Made by a program: the position numbers and the translations under genes. Below, piece after piece: positions 45,420-57,379 of a stretch of DNA of 64,000 nt. Position 1 is the first letter of the stretch, and each line of letters starts with the position of its first letter. Source of the stretch: Neckera pumila (lineage: Eukaryota > Streptophyta > Bryopsida > Hypnales > Neckeraceae); the NCBI GenBank assembly GCA_963969595.1, contig OZ018409.1, positions 32,873,282 to 32,937,281 of the forward strand, in the 5' to 3' direction. The notes beneath the pieces are model-generated. The model had not been told where the DNA came from. It worked only from the letters and a program-made list of their open reading frames with translations, and searched no databases.

Positions 45420-48400
45420 ATGGCGACTGCAACCTCGAGCGCTCTGTTCTTGTCGCAATCCGCTCTTGGTTCGAGCGTTAATTTATCACAGAGCCGAAAT
45501 TATTCAGGAGTCAAATTTAGTCCGAAGGCGAAGAGCTATGGAGCGTTAGGTGTTCAGTGTTTCCAAGGGCAACCGCGAGCGCCGGTAGCGTACTCGGGTA
45601 GTGATGACTTGTGCACCGTTCGACCGGTTTCTGATTTGAATGTGGCGGAGACGATTGTGCCCAAGCCTTTAGAGCTTCCGACGTCGGCATTGGCCATTGC
45701 GGATGTAATTGGTACGGAATTTACTGCTGTGAAGAAATCGGAGGACTTGAAGAAGTCGTGTACGACGGCCAGTGCGGAGTTTTTGGCACTCTGCACTGAA
45801 CAGCTTGGACTTTGCCAGGAAATTGTCGGCCCTTCGGCTCGGTTTACGGTACATTGCCGCACTCCTTTTATCGCTCTTTTCGTCTCCCACGGAGTGACTC
45901 AGGTTTTAGCCTACGTTGATTATCGCTGATTTTGGGTAGAATATTGATCTTTAATTCTTATAATTCAGTGCGAGCTCACGTGCAGCTAGTGGAAGGCTGT
46001 AAGTAGAGGAGCGCTTTGAAAGTTTCAAGTTGCATCGCTCAGTCAATGTGGCTGCACAATGTGCGGTACCATAGGCTTACAATGTTCCCGCCTCTCTCGA
46101 TCAAATTTGTTGACATTTGTCCAGCTGTCAGGAAGGTTTTTGCGGACGCATCTTAGTATGTACCCATATTTTGAATATGAGGAGTGATTGCTGCTTTGTA
46201 CTTAATAAAGAATCGTCTGACGAAGGCCTTCATGCATGCGACATATTACCTGACCGTCCAATTGCAGGTTTACATTAGACCAGCCGAAAGTTACAGCACA
46301 GGCCAGCTGGAGTTTCATTGTATGGCAGTGTATCCAAGTCAGCAAGAGGAACTGCTGGTGCTTAAGCAATCCGACACTCTTGTCCCCGTCGACCTGGATG
46401 AAGCAGAACTCATCAAACAAGAGGTCTGTCAATTTCTATAAGCTCAACGCTCTGCTGACGGAGTACAAACTCGTAGTGGTTGAAATTATTTTATGGTGTT
46501 GAGGAGAGTGTCTGGTGAAACTCCATGCGCTTGCAAGGATAACAACTTCACTATTGTCGTACTCAGGTTGTGGAGGTGACGAGTGGCTCGGCAATCATAC
46601 TTCCTATGGTGAAAGAAATGTTTTTGATAGGATTCATAGTCGTGGAAGGTGTTAGTATTGGCCCGAAGGCTGCAAAATTGAGACCTGTTAAACCTGTATG
46701 GCCACCGAAGAAAGGGACGCGGACGCCAGTTACCATCATTCCTTTAAGCAAACAGCAGTTGACTGAGGTTCCGAAAATTGCACGTACCTTGGCTCTTGCA
46801 TGTGTTGTGGACCAGGTAAATTTAAACCACCGCCTAGTAACTTGCTGCCGGCGTTGACGATGCACTCAGAATAATCTGGTACACCTGTGTTAGTGGAATC
46901 ATTATTTCCTTTATACGAAACGTGTGTACAAAAAATCACGCTGAATTGTGAAAGATAAAGCAAGCTATGTCTCGACGGACGTAGGCGTTTGACGCTGTGC
47001 CAGTTGCAAGTCCCTCGATAACGCGTCTGTGAACATAAAAATCAAATTCGAGTAAATTTTTGGAGACAGAAGACCTCTGATAAGACTTATTAGATTACTG
47101 TTTATCTACTAACATCTTGTGATATGTGAATTTGGCAGCGAGCACTTCTTTTACAGAAATCGAATTTGCAAAAAAGCGATCAAATTGATGGACTTTTACA
47201 GCAGGTAAAACTACATAATTCTTTTCAATCCTTTTTGATGCATCAATAATTCCGGCTAAATCTTTAATTTGTTTCTCTTTGTGATTTTCACCTGTGTTGC
47301 TGTTAGACATTTTACTGTTCTTATCCTTACCTTAATTGTGGTTGGTTGGATTGTGTATTTGTGTCTAAAAGGCCCAGGGACCTTTGCAAGCAATTAGGAC
47401 ATTGAGCCAACTTATGCTTCCTCAGCTCAAAAGAGGCGAGGTATTAAGCTACCTCTATACTCAAAGCCTGCACGTTGATTTTGTCTAACCCGCTTAATAG
47501 TTCTGTTATTCTCATATCCCACCTGTTCGTAATCGGGTCCTAGTATGCCAACGATTTTCCTCAAGCTCCTACTTACTGTTAAGTTGGATAATTGCAGATT
47601 TCTCGTGACTTCATTGAAAACATATTGGTGCAAGGTGCCCGTATGAAAGACGTTCTACAGCAACTTCAAAACGTGACTCAAGTAAATACCTATCCTTTCA
47701 AACTTTATTTTAAGAAGGCTCGAGAGGAAGAGACTCAATACGTTATTTAGTGCTTGTTGAAGTTCATGTGTAAACTTAAAGTCACTATGCAAGGTTTTTG
47801 ACCACGACAAAGCTCGTTTTTTACTTTGGCCGGAACGTTTCAATATTGGTGGAATATTTTTCGGGCAGTTGCTGACTTCCTACTTTATCTGTGTGCAGAG
47901 TAGCCCTAACATCATACAGTCCTCTCACGAATGGGATGAAGGAAATCTAGAAGAGTTACCAGAGTCAAAATTGGCCAGTGAAAGCAGGCGTTTGAGTAGC
48001 CCTGGGGAAAATAATGGCTCTATTAGAAGACAAGGATCGCTGCCAGCTGCTCAGTCAGAGGGTCGAGACAGTGAAGCCCCAATGCCTCCGTTGACACTGA
48101 CTCCTGCACCCGAGTATGATATGACGAGGTAAGCGTCAGCCATTCATCGTGGGTTGCAAGTTTCCTTTGGATTGTTATGTTTTCGTACTTTTCATTTGTT
48201 ATAACTGTCAATTCAATTGTAAATGAAAGTGTAGAAAACTGGTTGAGCTGAGATGCTCTTTTGTAGCTTCTACGTTCTATCATTTGGTTGGTCTTTGAAA
48301 TTCCTTTTGATTGTAGACCATGTGATGTAGCTAAGGTACTGAAACAGCTTGGACAAGCTGCGAATGGCCTAGCAAACCAAAGGGGACAGAATCTACAGAT

Positions 48401-49044
48401 CACATCATGTTCTCCCCTACATGCAGCCGTAGACTGTGCGGGTCTTCATCGAGTTTGCAGCCACCTTCTTGAGATCGCTCTGCAGCATACACCCAAGGGA
48501 GGAATTGTAAGGGCAAACGCAATGAGGGCACCTGGAGGTGGGGTCCTTATAATTTTCGAGGACTGTGGACCAAACACTACGGTAAGCTCGAAAAAAAATC
48601 AGTAACAAAGACCTATCTGGTCATCTGGTTTGAGTTTTGGACGAATATTTACCATTTACGAATGCTGCAGAGAGTGGGGTCTGTCACCTCAATGTGTGCA
48701 TAATTGATAAGCTTCAAACTCCATGATTGCAACTTTTTGAGACATGAATGTGAATTGACACGGCAGTCACTTGTTGCTCTTGAAGTTTTTCTGTTTGCCA
48801 GGCGTTTTTGACGAGGTTTTGTTTTCTGCATACCCAGGACGGTGATTCTTTTTCTTCATGGAGGGGCACAGATCTTGAAGAGGCGCTTTTAGGAGGTGGT
48901 GTCCAGTTTGTTCAAGATATTGTAGAGCAACAACTGGGGGGTGTTATTCGTATGCTCTCTCGTGTACAGAATGATCGAGCTGATGGTGGTGGCTCTTACA
49001 TTGAAATTTGGCTTCCTGCTGTTCCAAAAGTCGAAGACTTCTGA
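45420..49044 (+). CDS. CSK: Chloroplast sensor kinase (modified histidine kinase)
   Basis: Nine exons: 45420-45848, 46268-46423, 46567-46815, 47139-47204, 47372-47440, 47598-47681, 47899-48128, 48317-48581, 48838-49044. They give 584 residues, near the size of Arabidopsis CSK. Residues 1-50 are Ser/Ala-rich and basic, a plausible plastid transit peptide. A GAF-like sensor domain spans exons 1-3. A dimerisation segment in exons 4-6 (AQGPLQAIRTLSQLM at about 301) corresponds to the histidine-kinase H-box but has no phospho-acceptor His. A HATPase-like domain in exons 8-9 includes HLLEIALQHTPKGG, EDCGP and GGGVQFVQDIVEQQLGG. CSK couples plastoquinone redox state to plastid transcription of photosystem genes and descends from cyanobacterial Hik2. 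The loss of His agrees with what is known of green-plant CSKs. All intron phases fit. Confidence 0.92.
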
Positions 49045-49960
49045 GTTTTAGGGTTACTAGAGATTGAGATTGTGCCGACCAGAATGAGCCATGGTAAATT
49101 ATTTGTAGCTTTTCTCAAGTTCACACTTGCTACCTATGTCCATGGGGCGTTGTTAGTAGAAATTACCTCAGCATACTCTTTATTTTCGATGGTCTCTTTA
49201 CTTACGATGTTCCTAGGGCCAACGTTACTCTTGTTGTGTGTAGATTTTTGGAAGAGTCGCAGGCTGGGTTTCGAAAGGTTGGGTCTTTGGAGGGAAAGAA
49301 TGATTGCAATCCTCTTCGGTGAAATTGGCTTCAAATTTAGATTCCTTGATTTTCAACCTGCCGCAGGACCATTTTTCTGATGGTCTTGTCCCCCGAAGCT
49401 TGTGTTGGAATCATAGTTCAACACGGTATACCACTCGTTTGATTATTTTGTACTAACAATTTTTTCTTGGAATGGAATTATTATCTTTGCCAGAGCAATT
49501 ATGTTTCTAAAATTTTTCAAGCACTCTTCGCTGAGTAGGATTCCAGCTCGTTTGACGAAGACCTAACTTACACAGTAGCAGATTGACACTCAAGTACAGC
49601 ACATGAGTTGCACGCGCAAGCCTCAATATTGTACCGGTACTGTAGCATTGTTTATTAACTTGTTTATTTATTATTATTACGGTTCGTGTCATTCCTGATT
49701 CCTTAGTCCTTACTTGTGAAGATTTGAATGTGTCTGTTTAACCAGGGGGGGGATTAGTATAGATTGATAATAATTTAGATGAACAGAGTAATTGTGCCAT
49801 TGCCAGCAATGAGATGTTGCCTTTAAATGACTGGAAAATCTGTAAGCTTAAGAATGATTGACATTCAAGTTCTGGTGTCAGAGTGAAAGTGATGACAGAG
49901 ATCCTTTCCCAAAACCAGTTTCTCTGTTATCCTGATATTATGCATTAAGAGAGGATGCAC
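49045..49960. other. 3' flank of the chloroplast sensor kinase
   Basis: This is probably the 3' untranslated region followed by unique spacer. A 102-codon hydrophobic frame (49072-49380) starts 28 bases after the kinase stop codon on the same strand. It has no recognised family and is most likely chance. No other gene is seen. Confidence 0.5.
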
Positions 49961-50497
49961 TAACCCCTAAAAGCCCAAGGGGTTTGGACAAAATACAAAT
50001 GTGTTATAAAATATAAGTTTTAAAACTTTTTTGAAGTTTGCATCAAAGAAGATAATGTGAAGCATGAAAAGTAGAAAGCATCCATACAAGTCAAAATTGT
50101 AAAGTTATTCTTAGAGTTTTTTTAAATGAATTTTGAAGATATAACTTCAAAAATTCACCAAAAATACAATTTCTATTTTTAGCATTTGATTTTTTTTGGA
50201 CTAGTCAAAATTGTGGTTTCTATTGATTTGTGGAAAATGCATGAGATCTAGTAATGAAAATACCAATACTTTCTCCAAATAGTAAGTTTTTCAACACTAG
50301 GCAAATCTAGACACTTTGTACTATATAGTTTTTGTTTGACAGTAGTGATCTGAGTTTTGAGTATAAATATTGATAGACAACCCAATCTTTTGCAAAAATA
50401 AAAATAAAAAAAAGTTTTTTTTTTCTTTTTTTGCCCAAAATTTTTGCCTGAAGTCAGGCAGCGACCATAAAATGGTTGCTTGAGCGCTTAGGGGCTA
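49961..50497 (+). mobile_element. TAACCCCTAA-ended element, 0.54 kb
   Basis: The left end is TAACCCCTAAAAGCCC and the right end GCGCTTAGGGGCTA, imperfect inverted termini. The interior is AT-rich and non-coding. The subterminal TTTTTGCCTGAAGTCAGGCAG near the right end forms a small hairpin. It belongs to the TTAACCCC superfamily by its ends only. Confidence 0.6.
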
Positions 50498-52481
50498 AGA
50501 GAGGTTCTACTGTAGAGGCAATTAAGCACTTCAAGATCCTCAAACAACAAATTCTAAAGCGTTATTGCCTTGTTCATGAACATATCCACCTCCCACCCCC
50601 CTCTAGCACCTAGGGCATTAACCTTGCATTCAAAATAACAAGTAGCTAAAATTTGAAAAACTTCATAAATTGAATAGCCGTTAGAAATCCACCCTTTATT
50701 TTTGTGCACTGTTGATTGCCAACCCTACCTATTTTTTGTCCAATATTGGATCTTGTTATTTCACACTCCAAACAATTATTTTTCAAGAGCACCAACAAAC
50801 AACGACTAACTGGCGGTTCTCTCCAAACAATGGTACAACTTCAAAAAACTTCAAAATTAAAAACCCACAAATTGCTCAAAATATTATTATTCTGTTCAAA
50901 TTCAAGGAGTGGATTACATATTATAATACACATCATTTGCGCTTTGCTTTTAATAGGAAACTCTGATTAGTAAGTGATTTCCTATTTTAGAAAGGACATG
51001 ACATGTTTGACCACTTGGAATATTCAGAACATAGATTTGGTCAAATTTCCTTTGAAGGTTCAGAGTTTTGGCTCACATTGGCTAAAAATGACCAAAATTG
51101 CTAACTTTAGAGGTGCTTTGTTTCAAGTTCATAGTTAGATCTATTAGGCTTTAGCACAATACAAGATTGTCCATTGCTTGGAAGGCATAATTGGACGACA
51201 TCTAGACATCCATTTAGGAATTCAAACAATGAAAACACCAAGAACCCGATTGTATTCATTCTATCTCAAGGATGGAGATAAAACTCCCACAAACATTAGA
51301 TGATATTTGGGGGTCGCGGAGGGCCGTTTCAGGCCTGTTCCCTGATCTGCCCAGATCCAGTGAATGCCGGTACGGGTGTGTCAGAAATTTTTTTTTTCAG
51401 AAAAAATAAAAAATAAAAAAAATAAAAAAAAATAACCAAAATATCGTTTTAAGCAAAAAAATTTATTTTTTTATTTTTTATTTTTTTGAAAAAAGTGACG
51501 TGGCAGTCGCTCGACCACGTCAGCCAGCTGCTGCTGCGCGTTTCCAGATTGCGGGAACACAGCAGACAGCAGGGGAACTCACAGTCTTCTAAGACCCCCG
51601 AATCTCATGTAATGGTACATAAGTTTGAATAACGTGAAATCCTTCCATATTAAAATCTCTGAGCTAATTGGAGGATGTTAGAAATCTTGCACTTCATCAA
51701 ATGGTACATGAATTCTTGCTTTCTCATGTATCTTTGTAGTCTCTATTCTAAACATTAAGGTGATTGCAATGCAATATGCTTGCAATTGTTAAATACAATT
51801 TGAAAGTTTATAAAGATATCAAGATTATGATGAAGAAATATAGCAAGCAAGATTTTTTTAATAGAAAAAAAGAGTATATAAGCGGAGCTAAAATGCAAGA
51901 CTTCAAGAGACCAACTAACTTTTCTATTGGTAAGCAAGTGAACACCTTTATTGTATTTGTTGATGATGTTATATGTAGTGCAGTAAATAATAACAAGTAA
52001 ATGAAAATAATTATACAATCACAATGAAAAATTGTCTAGAAGGATCTTCCTAGAGATAAATTTGAGTTGCATTAATTTTAATTTGGAAGACCACAAAAAA
52101 CAATTGTGTTCCATATATTTTGTATGAACAAAAAGAAAGTCTGTTTGTTTTTATGTCTATATGAAGGACACTACTTTTATAATTAGGTCACGTTACAATA
52201 TATGTGACAATTCATCAATAAGTGACTCATCATTTTATTTCAAGAACTAACTGAAGTAAATATTATGAAAATATGGCTAAATTTAGAAAGTTTCTTTAGT
52301 CTACATTTGAAAGAAAACAAATCCTTAACAATTCATATGTCTAGTTTACAAAATTTTCATGCATTTTTTTCATAGAAACAACTCAATCCCTTCTATCCAT
52401 TCTTCTATTAATTACTTTTGGAGAACCTTTCTAGTTGAAAATGACTATTTTTACATGCCTTACTTCTTGAAGATAGATGAA
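50498..52481. other. Intergenic repeat field
   Basis: No gene is recognised. Frames at 50712-50970 overlap in two registers, and the frame at 51764-52000 (+) is AT-driven. 51294-51614 is a CATTAGATGA-type element (listed separately). The rest is AT-rich single-copy-looking sequence. Confidence 0.5.
51294..51614 (-). mobile_element. CATTAGATGA-ended MITE-like element, copy M1
   Basis: The 321-bp element starts CATTAGATGATATTTGGGGG and ends CCCCCGAATCTCATGTAATG. Its first 90 bases are the reverse complement of the last 90 of copy M2 at 56173, including GGCCGTTTCAGGCC and GCCGGTACGGGTGTGTCAGA. Two G+C-rich ends flank an A/T homopolymer-rich core with AAAGTGACGTGGCAGTCG. It is non-coding. Confidence 0.88.
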
Positions 52482-53422
52482 TTAACCCCTAAAGGACCAA
52501 ACACCATTTTGACAACATAGCAATTTTGGACAGCTCACTACGAATGGAAATTTTAGTTTTTTTCTTTGAAATTTTCACACAAGATGTGCCCAAGGAGTAG
52601 CTTCAAGGCCCAACAATTTTCATAACTTTTGACTTTATAGGTAAAACGTTGTTGCATGATATGTAATTTTTTGCATTCGGCGGGCAGCCTGGGCAGCTCA
52701 AAAAAAATCTTTAAAAAAATCTTTTTTGGAAAATTAAAATTTGAAATTGATTTTACACATTTATATATACTCGGAAAGCTTTGAATCATTCCATTTGGAT
52801 TAACGAGTCAAAAATTATGAAGATTCTTAGTTGGAGGGTAGTTATGGAATCTCTACTCTAAAGTAAACTTTGAAGTCCTTTCTCTAACTCAATTTTCAAT
52901 ATTTTTGAATAAAACATAAAACATTGGGTGTATATTGTTTATTACAACATTACAACCGCTAGGATTGGCATTTTTCAATTCCATAATTAAATTCTTGACA
53001 ATTTAGTATTTTGAGTCATTCTCTACCTCTTCCTACTTATTGTTTTTTTCCTATATGTTGTACAATTCCAAATGATCTGAGAATTTTCAAGCATGTAGAC
53101 AGCTTGCCTTGAAGAATGAATCCAAAGAGTAACCACCATTTTGAACATTCTTTCATACAAATGTGACCTTGAAAAGGGCAGCTGCCTGGATTTTTGCAGT
53201 GTTAAAAAATGGATTTTTGTCAATTCAAATGCTATTATCTTGCAATCTACATGGTGGAAAATTCTGAAATTTTTTCCACATCTTCTTAAACCAGTGTACT
53301 ACAAGATCCTATGGTTACACATGTTCAAAAATACTTTTTTTCTAAAATTTGGTACTTGTATTAGAAATGGCAGTTTTGGAGCCCTTTTGGTGAAAATATA
53401 GTCAAAAACCTTTAGGGGTTAA
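52482..53422 (+). mobile_element. TTAACCCC element, 941 bp, intact copy F5
   Basis: The termini are TTAACCCCTAAAGG and CCTTTAGGGGTTAA, a perfect 14-bp inverted pair. It has no coding capacity. It is the uninterrupted reference for copies at 11859, 17378, 31430 and 56070. At TTTCACACAAGATGTGCCC (about 52567-52585) it shows the empty version of the site that carries a MITE in the 56070 copy. Confidence 0.88.
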
Positions 53423-54073
53423 ACCATAGATTTCCAAAAGACTCATTACCTTCCTAGATGACATGAGTAAATAATAAAATGCTGAAGTCCTAGTGAATAC
53501 GTGTGCTACAAGGATACAAACTGTAATTGAAAATAACTTTAAACATCTTTACAAATGGTATGAATGGACATTTAGTTCTTTGTGGCTATAATCAATATTA
53601 ACTTCATTGAATGCCTATTTTTAATATAATCCAATTCAATTCTTTTGTTGGTTTTATTTGTGTGCCAATGTTTTTGTGATTGATAGTAATGGATTGATAG
53701 TTGCATACGGCATTGCTATTTCTTTTTCCTTTTTTAAGCACAACCTCGGTAGTACTAGAATTAGTCATGTATCAATAGCTTATTAATCATAACCTTGACG
53801 GTTGGATTGATTGCATAGACTTATATAAATTGTGCTACTTCTATGTCTAAGACACACTCTCTTTTGTTCCTTGTCTAGTCTCAAATAGCTTATCTTACTA
53901 CAGTAGTGTGTGTGAAACTATTTATAAAAGTCATATTTTTTGTAAGGTGTCTAGAATTGAGTCTTGTTAGCTAAGTGTTGTGTAACTTAGTCATCAAAGA
54001 CATCATCCCAAAATCCCTACAAATAATTGACACAGTTGCTCAAGGATTTGCACCTCCAAGAGATTAGAGTGTA
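53423..54073. other. Intergenic DNA
   Basis: I see no feature other than possible promoter sequence for the TPD1-like remnant that follows. Confidence 0.4.
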
Positions 54074-54548
54074 ATGGCGTCTTTCATGGTCATTGCAATT
54101 GCTTTCATGTTGCTTACAACCCTTGCGGTTTGCGAGGCAAGTTGACCAATTCTGCACAAGTCTAAAGCACTTGCATCTCATGTGGTGGGGAATGCCACGA
54201 TCACTACTCAGGACCTCAATGACAAACATGGTTGACCATGACACCCAACACACCACCATCTAGCAAGACAAGATCTTGGGAGTAGGAATCCCTACATGGA
54301 AAGTGCAAATCACAAACTTGTGTATGAATCTCCTTTGCGCAATTTTCAAAGTGATTATTCAATGCGGTGCATTTCATTCTCCAACTCTTGTTAATCTCCA
54401 CTTTTTCAAGCGTTTGGATTCTAAAGCTAGAACATGCATTGTCAATGATGGCCAGAGAATTGAGAATGGGCACATGGTCTCATTTCCATACAAGGATATA
54501 ATGGAGGAGCCACTAGAGGTCAAATCTGCTAAGGTGGTATGTTGGTGA
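54074..54548 (+). pseudogene. TPD1-like small secreted cysteine-rich protein, broken or intron-split
   Basis: An ATG at 54074 opens a clean secretory signal (MASFMVIAIAFMLLTTLAVC) but meets a TGA after 23 codons. In another frame, 54256-54548 encodes a typical TPD1-family domain: GIPTWKVQITNLC, then IQCGAFHSPTLVNLHFFKRL, RTCIVNDGQ and a C-terminal Val-Cys-Trp, with five of the usual six cysteines. TPD1 proteins are secreted peptide ligands of the EMS1 receptor kinase in anther development and have wider land-plant relatives. Either the gene is dead (a frameshift plus in-frame TGA and TAG), or a short intron removes the break. A GC donor at GAG|GCAAGT (54130) with an acceptor at ATCTAG (about 54258) would restore one frame but skip much of the N-terminal Cys region. 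The domain match is good; the functional state is open. Confidence 0.6.
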
Positions 54549-56069
54549 TCATTTATTTGAAGCTAGAGCTACCATTATCAATAGATCTTATAACTTGCAT
54601 ATATTCATAGATTTTCATGGATTTTGCAAAAGCCAATGGCTAAGTGATTAAATTGTTTTCTAACTAGTAGTTGCAATAGTAGCTAGGAAGCATTGTTGGC
54701 ACTGATAGTCCAATGGCTTTGGAACTAAGATTGCAGTTGTAGTGAACATTGTGCAAATAAAGAAATGATTACTTAAAAGATCAATCTTTTTGAAACAAGT
54801 TTTGTAGTGAATTCTTACAAAATGAAGAACTCTAAATAAATTCCCTAATCAAAACTTTAATGTTAAATAAACTATATTTTCTTTTTTAAAACTTGAATAA
54901 CAAGTTGCATTCCAAAGATCTAAAGATTTTAAAAACTCCTTTTTAAATTGTTTCAAATTAGCTTTGGCTAGAAATTGAATGTGAAATCAAATCTCAAATA
55001 AATTAGAAAAAGGTATATAAGTTGAATTTTCTAGGACCATTATTAGAATAGTTTGAGATCCAATTTTTTGAAAATTTTAATTATAGACTCAAAGTGTTAA
55101 AAACATTGTTTGAAATTATTATAATGTTTAATTATTTTTAAGAATAATTTAGAAAGTTTGTGAAATTTTGAGTTGAAAAAACGGATTTATTTTCTTTCAA
55201 CTAAAGTTGAGTGAAAAAAATATGATTTTTTACTGTAACTATAAGTTTCAGTGAATGTGATACTAAAAAAAGACTCCATTTTGTAGGTTCCTAGAGAAAT
55301 GTTCATTTTACTTTTCAAATTTTGAATGTCATCGAAAGAACACTTTAGATAATTCAAAAAACAATATGTAGTACCAAACAATATTGTTGCTATGTTATAC
55401 TGAACAATAAGCATTGAAACAATTGGAAACAATGTTGAAACAATAGCTTTTTTTTCTCAATAGGAAAACAATTGTTTATTAGTATTGAATTGGAGCAAGA
55501 AATCATCGTAAAAACAAAGAGACAATGAATCATTGTAAAAATAGGGGTAGAAATACTTCATTGATGCATTATGATATCAATTCTCCTATATCCAATAAAG
55601 TGGTGGTGTTGAACCCTTCAAAAGGTTGAAAGTCCTTTGCGGATATATAGTATATTATAGGTTTTGTAGTATTTGATTAATGAAACATTGACCAAATATT
55701 TTTATAGATTTGTACATTGAAGGCATAATTTTTAGGCAGGGATTTATGATCCTCAAAACTCTAGTGGTGACTACAAAGAAAGGCTTTGCAAGCAAAGCCA
55801 CCCAAAATATAGGGCAATCCCCACCAAAAAGGAATTGATGGGAAAAATATGGTCCAATGTGCGGGGATTGTCTGACATAAACTATTAACAAGAAATGCAC
55901 AAGCGAATGATTGGCAATTGAGTAGCTATTCCGCAGATCATCTGTTAGGACAAACGAAAAACCAGTAATCTCTAGTTATGATGGCTTTTCCTTGATAGTA
56001 GGCGATTATGTAAAATACTCCATCCACAAATTGAATGGTGCATTTCCTGGCGGTGGTTTATGTCAATCC
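54549..56069. other. AT-rich intergenic DNA
   Basis: No gene is seen. 55800-55990 is a diverged relative of 30125-30330 (shared AACAAGAAAT.CACAA and CTCTAGTTA-type blocks). The remainder is AT-rich with A and T runs. Confidence 0.5.
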
Positions 56070-57311
56070 TTAACCGCTAAAGCCCTGAACATGCATTTTT
56101 GAGAATATAGCTTTTTTGGGCAGCTCACTAGGAGCGGAGTTTTTATTTCTTTTTCTTTCAAATTTTCACACACATTAGATGAGATTCGGGGCCTTGGAGG
56201 GCTCCGAGTTCTCCTGCTGTCTGTTGCATTCCCGGACTGCGGGAACGCAGTAGTAGCAGTTGGCTGACATGGCCACACGACTATCACGTCATTTTTTTGA
56301 AAAAAAAAAATATATATATTTTTTTGCTTAAAATGATATTTTGATTATTTTATTTATTTTATTTTTTTGAAAAAAAAAATTTCTGACACACCCGTACCGG
56401 CATTCACTGAATCTGGGCAGAATAGGGAGCAGGCCTGAAACGGCCCTCCAAGACCCCCAAATATCATCTAATGACATTTTCCCGAGGAGTAGCTTTAAAG
56501 CCCAACAATTTTCATAACTTTTGACTACATGATTAAAAAGTTATTGCATGATATGTCATTTTCATTGCTCGGTGGGCAACACGGGCAGCAAAAAAAACTT
56601 CTTTAAAAATCACTTTTTTAATTAATAAAAATTTGAAATTGGTTCTTTAGCTTTATATGTATGCGGGAAGCTTTGAATCATTCCATTTGGATCTATGAGT
56701 CAAAAGTTATGAGGATTCTTAGTTTGAGGGTAGTTATGGAATCTCAACTCTAAAATAAACTTTGAAGTCCTTTATTTCACTCAATTTTCTATATTTTTGA
56801 AAAAAAATAAAAACATTGGGTGTAGATTGTTTATTACAACATTACAACCATTGGAATTGGCATTTTTCAATTCCATAAATAAATTCTTAACAATTTAGTG
56901 TTTTGAATCATTCTATACCTCTTCCTACTTACTATTTTTTTCCTATATGTTGTACAATTCTAAATGATTTGAATTTTTTCAAGCATGTATCCAACTTGTC
57001 AAGGAAAATGAATCCAAAGAGTAACAACCATTTTGGACATTTTTTCATACAAATGTGACCTTGTGAAGTGCAGTTGCCTATTTTTTTTGCAGGGACAAAA
57101 AAAGGATTTTTGTCAATTCAAATGCTATTATCTTGCAATCCACAAGGAAAACTTTGAAATTTTTTCCACATCTTCTTAAACAAGTTTACTACAAGATCCT
57201 ACGGTTATATGTGCCCAAAAATGTTTTTTTCTAAAATGTGTACTAGTATTAGAAATGACAATTTTGGAGCTTTTTTTGGTGAAAATATAGTCAAAAACCT
57301 TTAGGGGTTAA
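56070..57311 (+). mobile_element. TTAACCCC element, copy F6 interrupted by a MITE
   Basis: The ends are TTAACCGCTAAAG and CCTTTAGGGGTTAA. It is 1242 bp long. Removing the 301-bp nested element leaves 941 bp, the same length as copy F5 at 52482, with which it aligns throughout (TTTTCATAACTTTTGACT, TTGGCATTTTTCAATTCCAT, CTTGCAATC.ACA). Confidence 0.88.
56173..56473 (+). mobile_element. CATTAGATGA-ended MITE-like element, copy M2
   Basis: The 301-bp element starts CATTAGATGAGATTCGGGG and ends CCCCAAATATCATCTAATG. ACA sits directly on both sides and is a likely 3-bp target duplication. It is inserted in TTAACCCC element F6. The internal CTATCACGTCATTTTTTTG and ACACACCCGTACCGGCATTC blocks match copy M1 in reverse orientation. 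Confidence 0.9.
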
Positions 57312-57379
57312 ACCATAGATTTGCATTGTACAAAGATATAAGCAAAAAGGTGCAAAAATTCAAATAAGGATAAAGCCAT

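Noticed and set aside
49072..49380. 102-codon hydrophobic frame just after the sensor kinase
   Set aside because: It lies within the likely 3' untranslated region, has no family resemblance and no own promoter signal.
51764..52000. 78-codon frame ending with FIVFVDDVICSA, briefly reminiscent of a reverse transcriptase YVDD box
   Set aside because: No neighbouring reverse transcriptase, integrase or terminal repeats were found, and the context residues do not fit.
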